Assembly: GCA_964346355.1 (NCBI GenBank)
Contig: CAYFUH010000047.1
Location: forward strand, 1-10,524
DNA length: 10,524 nt
Origin: UBA6115 sp964346355
GTDB lineage: Bacteria; Bacillota; Clostridia; Christensenellales; Aristaeellaceae
Direction of reading: 5' to 3'
In this document: piece by piece, positions 4,982 to 10,524 of the stretch
Numbering within the stretch: the first letter of the stretch is position 1
Layout: every line of letters starts with the position of its first letter
Translations under genes and position numbers: made by a program
The notes under the pieces: model-generated
What the model was told of the DNA's origin: nothing
The model's database searches: none
What the model saw: the letters and a program-made list of their open reading frames with translations, nothing else

Positions 4982-6547
4982 TTAATTCTGCCGCGCCTCG
5001 ATGCCCTTTAAGACATCCGGCTCCCGGATGTCCCGGGTTTTGGTAAACATCCGCCGGGTCAGGATGGCACCCGCCCTGTAGTACAGGCAAATGAAGGGGC
5101 AATCCTCAATAAACAGCGATTGGATCTGGAACAGTTTGTTCTGGTACGCTTCCCGGGTGGTGGCGCGGCGCAAGTCCTTAAACAGATCGTCCATGGCTTT
5201 TGAGCGGTAGCGGGAGTAATTGCCCACATTGCCCGACATCAGCAAAAAGCCGGGGTCGGGCGTCTCATCCATGTTGAAGCTGGCAAGGGCTAAGTCAAAG
5301 CTACCCGCGTCCAATTTCTCCTTCACTTCCCGGAAGCTCATCATATTCAGGCGCGCCTCAATGCCAACGCTCGCCAGCTGGCTTACAATCTGCCCGGCCA
5401 CATTGGCGCGCACAGAGTTGTCCTGCTCCTCATACACATAAAAGCGCAGGGACAGCTTGACCTGCTTGTTATTGCGGACCATCGTGCGGATGCCCTCGGC
5501 ATTGGTTTCACTCCATCCCGCTTCATCCAGCAGCCGGTTGGCTAATTCCTGGTTTTGGCGGAAGGCGGCCTCATCCGCCTGGTACATCCAGGTGCCGCTG
5601 GGCAGGGGGGTATCCGTACGCATGGCCATGCCCATGTAGGCGCTTTGGGCGATGACATCCAAGTTCAGCGCGGCCCGGATGGCCTTGCGTACCTTGACGT
5701 CCTCCAACTCATAACTGCGGTGGTTGAGCACCAGGGTCTCCAGCTGCTTGGTGCGGTAGGTAAGGTTTAAGGAGTTGACGCTGGAGCGGTACTGGGCCGC
5801 GGTCATGGACCGGGTCAGGATGGCGTCCACGCGGTTGTACTCATAGCTGGTGATCAATTCCTTGTTGGTCTTGTGGAACATCACGGTAATCTCGGTGATG
5901 TCGGGCTTGGCGCCCCACCAGGCAGAGTTGTAGGACAGCCAGATATGGTCTGCAGGCATAAACTGCTCCACCCGGTAAGGGCCGGAGCCCGGCGGTGAAT
6001 CCGCCTGCACCTGGCTGGCCGGCAGGATGGGAAAGTTCATCGCGTAGATGAAACCAAAATTGTTGCGGCCAGTTGTGATGGTAAAATTGCGCTCATCCTG
6101 CGCGGTGATCTTTTTGATGAAATATTTTAAGCTGGCATGCGCGCCCTTGTTGGTTGTGCCCTCGTCATCCGCCAGGCGCAAAATCTCGGTCACCGTGGCG
6201 ACCACGTCATTGCTGGTCAGCGGGCTGCCGTCGTGAAAGACCACGCCCTCCCGTAAGGTAAAGCTCCAGCTGCTGCCATCGCCGGAGGCCTCCCAGCGCT
6301 CGGCCAAAAGGGGCTTTGGCATGTAGTCGTCATCAATGGTGATGAGGGATTCATACATGAGGGCGGAGAGGGACATAAACTCCCGCTCCACCGGCTGCAG
6401 GGGGTTTAGGCGGTTGGTGGTCGCCGAAACAATGCCCAGGATGATGCTTTCGCTACTACCTTCCTGCGCCAATGCGCTGGAGGTCAAAAAGCTGCATGCC
6501 AGGCAGATCAGCAGTACCGCCTTCATCTTGTTCAAAATAAATCGCAT
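4982..6547 (-). CDS. Secreted solute-binding protein, family 5 (peptide/nickel type)
   Basis: A 521-residue extracellular solute-binding protein of family 5 (OppA/DppA-like), normally the ligand-capturing part of an ABC importer for peptides and related solutes. After the signal peptide, residues 45-120 show the family pattern: NRLNPLQPV, a YESLITID stretch, and LLAERWEASGDGSSWSFTLR followed by EGVVFHDGSPLTSNDV. The signal peptide (1-27) has a basic start, a hydrophobic core and an ALA|Q site fitting signal peptidase I. The two cysteines, at 15 and 18, do not form a normal lipobox, so the protein may be released or wall-retained rather than lipid-anchored. No permease or ATPase gene lies in the window, so it is an orphan here and its ligand cannot be told. 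The ATG at 6547 has AAAGGTGA nine bases upstream; an internal ATG at 6526 has no site. Its first 92 bases overlap the transglycosylase gene in another frame. Confidence 0.93.
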   Translation of the reverse strand: MRFILNKMKAVLLICLACSFLTSSALAQEGSSESIILGIVSATTNRLNPLQPVEREFMSLSALMYESLITIDDDYMPKPLLAERWEASGDGSSWSFTLREGVVFHDGSPLTSNDVVATVTEILRLADDEGTTNKGAHASLKYFIKKITAQDERNFTITTGRNNFGFIYAMNFPILPASQVQADSPPGSGPYRVEQFMPADHIWLSYNSAWWGAKPDITEITVMFHKTNKELITSYEYNRVDAILTRSMTAAQYRSSVNSLNLTYRTKQLETLVLNHRSYELEDVKVRKAIRAALNLDVIAQSAYMGMAMRTDTPLPSGTWMYQADEAAFRQNQELANRLLDEAGWSETNAEGIRTMVRNNKQVKLSLRFYVYEEQDNSVRANVAGQIVSQLASVGIEARLNMMSFREVKEKLDAGSFDLALASFNMDETPDPGFLLMSGNVGNYSRYRSKAMDDLFKDLRRATTREAYQNKLFQIQSLFIEDCPFICLYYRAGAILTRRMFTKTRDIREPDVLKGIEARQN

Positions 6548-7364
6548 ACGCGTCCATCACCTTTCTTACATAGCTGCGGGTGTCGTCCATGGGGATCATA
6601 TCAAGCGTTATGGTTTTCTTATCATTCGCCCTGGTGAGCGCCCAATGCTTCACATTGTTGGCGCCGGCGTGATAGGCGGAGGCCACCATCACCGGGGAGC
6701 CGGCGAACATATCGCTTAAATAGGCCAGGTAAAAGGCGCCAAAGCGGATGTTGGTTTCCGGGTCAAACAGGGCGTCGGGCTGGTAGTTTTTCAAATCCAG
6801 GCGCCCGGCCAGCCAGGTCCCGGTATCCGGCATAATCTGCATCAGGCCCCGCGCGTTCACACGGCTGACAGCGCGCGCGTCATAGCTGCTCTCACACTTG
6901 ATGATGGCGGAGAGGAAGGAGGGGCTGATGCGGTATTCCTGGGCATATTTTTTGATGAGGTCATGGTAGCCGGAGCGCTCCCGCACCCGGTAGTGGGACT
7001 GCTTAAAATCAAGGATGCGCTGGGCCTCGGCCGCCCGCTCTTCCACCAGCTGGTTCATCCTTTGCCGGTTGAGCAAAAAGAGGGTGCCTGTGATGATGGC
7101 AAACACCAAAAGGGCTGCCACAACGCCCAGATAAACCTTGGAAAGGGGCTGCCTTTTGCGCTGCGGCTTGGGCTGCGCCTGCGCCTGATTTACCTGCGGT
7201 GCCTGGTGCTTGGTGACCCGCCGGGGCTTGCGCCTGGGCGCCTCACCTGGGGCCGGGTCGCTCACCGGCGGGGTCAGGGGGACGTGTTTCACCTGCGCGC
7301 TTTGCGGGGTGAGGGGCTGCGGCGCCCGCCGCCTGTTTTTTACATTCCATGGGGAATTACTCAA
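6456..7364 (-). CDS. Membrane-anchored lytic transglycosylase (SLT domain)
   Basis: A 302-residue lytic murein transglycosylase of the Slt70-like family 1, which cuts peptidoglycan between MurNAc and GlcNAc with formation of 1,6-anhydroMurNAc. The N-terminus (1-76) is a Pro/Arg/Gln-rich, strongly basic, probably disordered cytoplasmic tail; one membrane segment follows (about 78-98), then a linker and the catalytic domain outside (about 130-277). The catalytic glutamate is Glu158 in CESSYD; GLMQIMP (173-179), AYHAGANNV (230-238; the usual motif is AYNAG) and DTRSYVRKVMDAY (261-273) follow. The start is a TTG at 7364, six bases behind a perfect AGGAGGT; longer in-frame starts inside coaE have no such site. 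It overlaps the coaE stop by eight bases. The last ~25 residues lie beyond the normal end of the domain and are encoded by DNA shared with the signal peptide of the next gene. Confidence 0.93.
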   Translation of the reverse strand: MSNSPWNVKNRRRAPQPLTPQSAQVKHVPLTPPVSDPAPGEAPRRKPRRVTKHQAPQVNQAQAQPKPQRKRQPLSKVYLGVVAALLVFAIITGTLFLLNRQRMNQLVEERAAEAQRILDFKQSHYRVRERSGYHDLIKKYAQEYRISPSFLSAIIKCESSYDARAVSRVNARGLMQIMPDTGTWLAGRLDLKNYQPDALFDPETNIRFGAFYLAYLSDMFAGSPVMVASAYHAGANNVKHWALTRANDKKTITLDMIPMDDTRSYVRKVMDAYAIYFEQDEGGTADLPGMQLFDLQRIGAGR

Positions 7365-7947
7365 AAGAATACCTCCTGATAAACGCTTCATATAAGCGGA
7401 TGACGGCTGCCTTGCTCGCCTCATGCGTGCCGCTGGTGTCAATGACATGATCAGCCCGCGCGGCTTTTTCCGCAGCCGGCATCTGGCTGTTGATGCGCAG
7501 CCTGGCTTCCTGTGCGCTCAAGCCGCGCTGCATGAGCCGCTTTGTTTGCTCCTCTTCGTCAACAAACGCTGCCCAGACCTCCGCGCAGCGCGCGTCAAAG
7601 CCAGTTTCATAAAGCAGGGGCAGGTCCACCACCACCGCGATGCGGCCTGCGTAATCTGCGATTTGCGCGTCAATCTCCTCAAAAATCAAGGGATGCATGA
7701 TGCGGTTGAGGGCACCGCGGGCCTGCGTGTCTGCAAAAATCAGCGCGCCCAGTTTTTGCCGGTCCAGCGCATCGCCCTCAAACACCGCGTCACCAAAATG
7801 CGCCCGGATGAGGGGCAGGGCAGCGCCGTCCTTTGCGGTTAAGGCGCGTGAAATCGCGTCCGCGTCAATCACAGCCGCGCCGTGTTCGCGCAGGGCAGCG
7901 CTTAGGTGGCTTTTGCCGCAGGCAATGCCGCCGGTTAAGCCAATCAT
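7357..7947 (-). CDS. coaE: Dephospho-CoA kinase
   Basis: CoaE phosphorylates the 3'-hydroxyl of dephospho-CoA with ATP, the last step of coenzyme A synthesis, in the cytosol. The 196-residue protein has the family's usual length. The P-loop is GGIACGKS (6-13), followed by the VIDAD motif (27-31 region), DLPLLYETGFD (108-118) of the acyl-carrier/CoA-binding part, and the lid-type RLMQRGLSAQEARLRINSQ (137-155). The start chosen, ATG at 7947, gives the standard MIGLTGGIACGKS N-terminus; AAGG directly abuts it, too close for a normal site, so translation probably relies on reinitiation after the polA stop seven bases upstream. An alternative ATG at 7968 would add MTPSKPR and overlap polA by 14 bases, also without a good site. 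The order polA-coaE-lytic transglycosylase is a common Clostridia arrangement and supports the call. Confidence 0.96.
   Translation of the reverse strand: MIGLTGGIACGKSHLSAALREHGAAVIDADAISRALTAKDGAALPLIRAHFGDAVFEGDALDRQKLGALIFADTQARGALNRIMHPLIFEEIDAQIADYAGRIAVVVDLPLLYETGFDARCAEVWAAFVDEEEQTKRLMQRGLSAQEARLRINSQMPAAEKAARADHVIDTSGTHEASKAAVIRLYEAFIRRYSFE
7371..7377 (-). promoter_or_regulatory. Ribosome binding site fixing the TTG start of the transglycosylase
   Basis: AGGAGGT (7377-7371 on the minus strand) is the strongest ribosome binding site in the window. It lies inside the last codons of coaE, six bases before TTG at 7364-7362. No ATG lies at a suitable distance, so the site decides in favour of the TTG start. 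Confidence 0.85.
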
Positions 7948-7954
7948 CCTTGGT

Positions 7955-10513
7955 TTACTTGGTGTCATACCAGCTAAAGCCCACCTTGATATCGCACTTG
8001 AGCGGCACATCCAGCTTGATGACACTCTCCATCACCTGGCGCAGCAGTTTGCGCACGGCGTCGGTTTCAGCCTCTGGTGCTTCAATGATTAATTCGTCAT
8101 GCACCGTCAGCACCAGCCGGGCTTTGTACCCCTGAATTTGCAATTCACGTGCCACATTGACCATTGCGGCCTTGATAATGTCCGCTGCTGTGCCCTGGAT
8201 GGGGGTGTTCATGGCGATGCGCTCGCCAAAGTTGCGGGTGTTGACATTGCCGCTTTTCAGCTCATTCAAAAGGCGCCGCCGGCCAAAGAGCGTGGCGATG
8301 TAGCCGTGTTCATACCCAAAGCGCACGCAGCTGTCCATGTACTGTTTGACGCCCGGGTAGCGCTCAAAATAGCGAGAGATAAAGTCGCCCGCCCGCTTGA
8401 TGGAAATGCCCGTGTTGCGCGCCAGGCCAAAATCGCTGATGCCGTAGACAATGCCGAAGTTGACAGCCTTGGCGTCAGAGCGCATGGCGGCGGTGACCTC
8501 CTCAAGCGGCACGTCGTTGATCTCAGCCGCCGTGCGGGTATGGATGTCCTGGTCCTTGTTGAAGGCGTCGCACATGGTCTCATCCCCGCTCATGTGCGCC
8601 AAAATCCGTAGTTCAATCTGGGAATAGTCCGCGTCAATGAGTACGTGTCCGGGCTTGGCCACAAAGGCGCGGCGGATATCCCGCCCCATGGCGGTGCGCA
8701 CGGGGATATTTTGCAGGTTGGGGTCATTGCTGGAGATGCGGCCGGTGGCCGTGCCCACCTGGTCAAAGGTGGAATGAATGCGCCCCTTGTCATCCATTTG
8801 CCGAATCAGCGTATCAATATAGGTGGAGTTTAATTTGTTGACCTGCCGGTATAAAAGGATCTTCTCGATGCTGGGATGCAGGGGGGCGATGGCCTCCAGC
8901 GCTTCCGCGTCTGTGCTGTAGCCGGACTTGGTCTTGCGCTGCGTGGGCAGGCCCAGCGTATCAAAAAGCACCTTGCCCAGCTGCTGCGGGCTGTTGAGGT
9001 TAAAGCCGGATACACCGGTTAGGTCATAAATGCTTTGGCGTAATTCATCCGTCTGGCTGGTGAAGTCAGCACCCAGGCGCTCCAGCACCTGCGCATCCAC
9101 CTGAAAGCCCAGGGCTTCCATGTCATACAGCACAGTAGTGAGGGGCAGTTCGATGTCCTGATACAATTTGTCCATGCCTTCTTCCGCCAATTGTGCCTTG
9201 TGCTTGTTGTACAGGTCCAAGACACCCTGGGCGTCCCGGCTGGCGAAGTTTTGCAGGGCATAGCTGCGCTCCTGCGAGTTGTGCAGATAGCTGGACACCA
9301 TGGTGTCAAACACCAGGGGCGGTTCACTGCCCGCAGGCAAATCCATCAGGTGAAAAAGCTGCTTGGCGTGGTGGGTGATGATGCCGTTTTTTAAATGGGG
9401 ATAGGCCGTTTTCAAGGCTTCAGCAGGCATCAGCCCCGTGGGCGCGTCAAACAGGCTTTGCTGGCCCGCGGCGATGGCTACCTGCGCGCGCTTGCCGTCC
9501 GGTCGCACGAAGGAAACCTCCTCGTGGTTGGCGAAGACGGCGGTCGGCCCATCCGGCAGCGGGGTAAAGAAGGCCTTCAGCTCTTTTTCGTTGGTGATGG
9601 TCTGCCAGTCAGAAAGCGCTGTTTCCTCTGCGGCCATCTCCTGTTTGCCGCCTTTTGCGGCCAGCCGGCGCACGCGCTCGGACGCGGAGTTGAGCTGGTA
9701 TTTCTTCATCGTGGGGATGCCCTCCGCCAATTTATCCAGCGAGGCATCCTTAAAAGCAATCGAAACGGGCAGGTCGCGGCGGATGGTGGCTAACTCCCGG
9801 CTCATGCGCGCCAGGTCCGCGTGCTCGCGCAGGCGCTCGCCCAGCTTGCCTTTGATGCTGTGCGCGCTATCCAGCACATGATCCAGGCTGCCATATTCAT
9901 TCAGCAGCTTGACTGCGGTTTTCTCGCCCACACCGGGCACGCCGGGGATGTTGTCGCTGGTGTCGCCCATCAGGCCCTTCCAGTCGGTCACCTGCTCGGG
10001 CGTCACACCAAAGGAATCCTTCACGCCGGCCGGGTCAAACAGCACGGTTTCGGAAATGCCGCGCCGGGTAAACAGCATGTGGACATCATCATCCACCAGC
10101 TGCAAGTCATCCTTGTCCCCGGTTAAAATCAGGGCGTATATGCCCTTTTGCTTGCACTGCAAGGAGAGCGTGCCGATCAGGTCATCCGCTTCATAGCCCG
10201 GCAAGCTCATCACGCCCAGGCCCATGGCGGTGAGGACATCCTTGATGACATCAAACTGGGGGATGAGGTCATCCGGCATCGGCGCACGGCCTTCCTTGTA
10301 CTGCTCATAGGTCTCATGGCGGAAGACCGGCCCATGCTCATCAAACAGCACCACGCAGTATTGGGGGTGAATATCCTCAAAGGCCTTGAGCAGCATGCTC
10401 AAAAAGCCGTGTACCGCGTTGGTGGGGATTCCGTCCGCGTCCATGGGCGGCAGCCCAAAGAACGCCCGGTACATCAGGCTGTGGCCGTCAACTAAAATAC
10501 AGGTTTCACGCAT
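7955..10513 (-). CDS. polA: DNA polymerase I
   Basis: Full-length family A DNA polymerase (852 residues) for Okazaki fragment maturation and repair synthesis. The 5'-3' exonuclease/flap domain (1-~290) has LVDGHSLMYRAFF, the acidic motifs YEADDLIGTL (107-116) and LTGDKDDLQLVDD (130-142), and the helix-hairpin-helix DNIPGVPGVGEKTAVKLL. The middle domain (~300-470) keeps the fold, including FDTMVSSYLHNS, but its first strand reads TAVFANHEE instead of the DxE-bearing strand, so 3'-5' proofreading is probably lost, as in Bacillus-type and Taq enzymes. The polymerase domain has motif A DADYSQIELR (catalytic Asp629), motif B with Arg678, Lys682, Phe686 and Tyr690 in RSDAKAVNFGIVYG, and motif C VHDELII (Asp806). 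Phe686 is the residue that favours discrimination against dideoxynucleotides. The ATG at 10513 has GAGGTGA just before it; the promoter lies outside the window. CoaE starts seven bases after its stop. Confidence 0.98.
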   Translation of the reverse strand: MRETCILVDGHSLMYRAFFGLPPMDADGIPTNAVHGFLSMLLKAFEDIHPQYCVVLFDEHGPVFRHETYEQYKEGRAPMPDDLIPQFDVIKDVLTAMGLGVMSLPGYEADDLIGTLSLQCKQKGIYALILTGDKDDLQLVDDDVHMLFTRRGISETVLFDPAGVKDSFGVTPEQVTDWKGLMGDTSDNIPGVPGVGEKTAVKLLNEYGSLDHVLDSAHSIKGKLGERLREHADLARMSRELATIRRDLPVSIAFKDASLDKLAEGIPTMKKYQLNSASERVRRLAAKGGKQEMAAEETALSDWQTITNEKELKAFFTPLPDGPTAVFANHEEVSFVRPDGKRAQVAIAAGQQSLFDAPTGLMPAEALKTAYPHLKNGIITHHAKQLFHLMDLPAGSEPPLVFDTMVSSYLHNSQERSYALQNFASRDAQGVLDLYNKHKAQLAEEGMDKLYQDIELPLTTVLYDMEALGFQVDAQVLERLGADFTSQTDELRQSIYDLTGVSGFNLNSPQQLGKVLFDTLGLPTQRKTKSGYSTDAEALEAIAPLHPSIEKILLYRQVNKLNSTYIDTLIRQMDDKGRIHSTFDQVGTATGRISSNDPNLQNIPVRTAMGRDIRRAFVAKPGHVLIDADYSQIELRILAHMSGDETMCDAFNKDQDIHTRTAAEINDVPLEEVTAAMRSDAKAVNFGIVYGISDFGLARNTGISIKRAGDFISRYFERYPGVKQYMDSCVRFGYEHGYIATLFGRRRLLNELKSGNVNTRNFGERIAMNTPIQGTAADIIKAAMVNVARELQIQGYKARLVLTVHDELIIEAPEAETDAVRKLLRQVMESVIKLDVPLKCDIKVGFSWYDTK

Positions 10514-10524
10514 ACAATCACCTC

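Noticed and set aside
7365..7448. Longer N-terminus for the transglycosylase starting inside coaE
   Set aside because: No ribosome binding site at 7448 or 7391, and the AGGAGGT at 7377-7371 points to TTG 7364.
7948..8025. Longer N-terminus for coaE starting inside polA
   Set aside because: The extra residues precede the standard CoaE N-terminus and have no site; they would overlap polA by up to 71 bases.
8099..8611. Plus-strand frames opposite polA (also 9395-9881 and 9821-10126)
   Set aside because: Several overlapping antisense frames with no start signals; all are shadows of polA.
1..10524. Mobile element, CRISPR array, tRNA, toxin-antitoxin or defence system
   Set aside because: No transposase or integrase motifs, no spaced direct repeats, no tRNA fold and no defence protein families were seen; the window is core genome.

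Overview
The window reads as a piece of chromosome from a Clostridia-like Firmicute with a moderately GC-rich genome. The signs are a DUF951 protein, strong AGGAGG-type ribosome binding sites, a Gram-positive style signal peptidase I, a degenerate-proofreading DNA polymerase I, the gene order polA-coaE-lytic transglycosylase, and rimO-pgsA-recA. The species cannot be named from the sequence. I find no mobile element, CRISPR array, tRNA or phage gene, and nearly every base is accounted for by core genes.

Plus strand, 1-1254: the window opens in the last ~50 bases of a 5S rRNA gene, the end of an rRNA operon, followed by its terminator. A good sigma-A type promoter (151-179) then drives a two-gene unit: a small DUF951 zinc-ribbon-like protein and lepB (signal peptidase I), closed by a strong terminator.

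Minus strand, 10513 down to 1262: two tightly packed units run convergently towards lepB. The first is polA - coaE - membrane-anchored lytic transglycosylase - family 5 solute-binding protein - flavin reductase-like protein, with spacings from a 9-base gap to a 92-base overlap. After a ~110-base intergenic region, the second is rimO - pgsA - recA, ending in a hairpin back to back with the lepB terminator. The two units mix DNA repair and replication (PolA, RecA), CoA synthesis (CoaE), ribosome modification (RimO), phospholipid synthesis (PgsA) and envelope functions (transglycosylase, binding protein).

There is no obviously new system here. The points most worth checking are: a 92-base same-strand overlap in which the transglycosylase tail and the whole signal peptide of the binding protein share DNA; a perfect GAAC-N4-GTTC palindrome, the core of Gram-positive LexA sites, upstream of rimO-pgsA-recA while no such site lies next to recA itself; an orphan solute-binding protein with a signal peptidase I type rather than lipoprotein signal; and a polA/recA block transcribed against the neighbouring rRNA operon. 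Three genes (DUF951, rimO, transglycosylase) appear to start with TTG.
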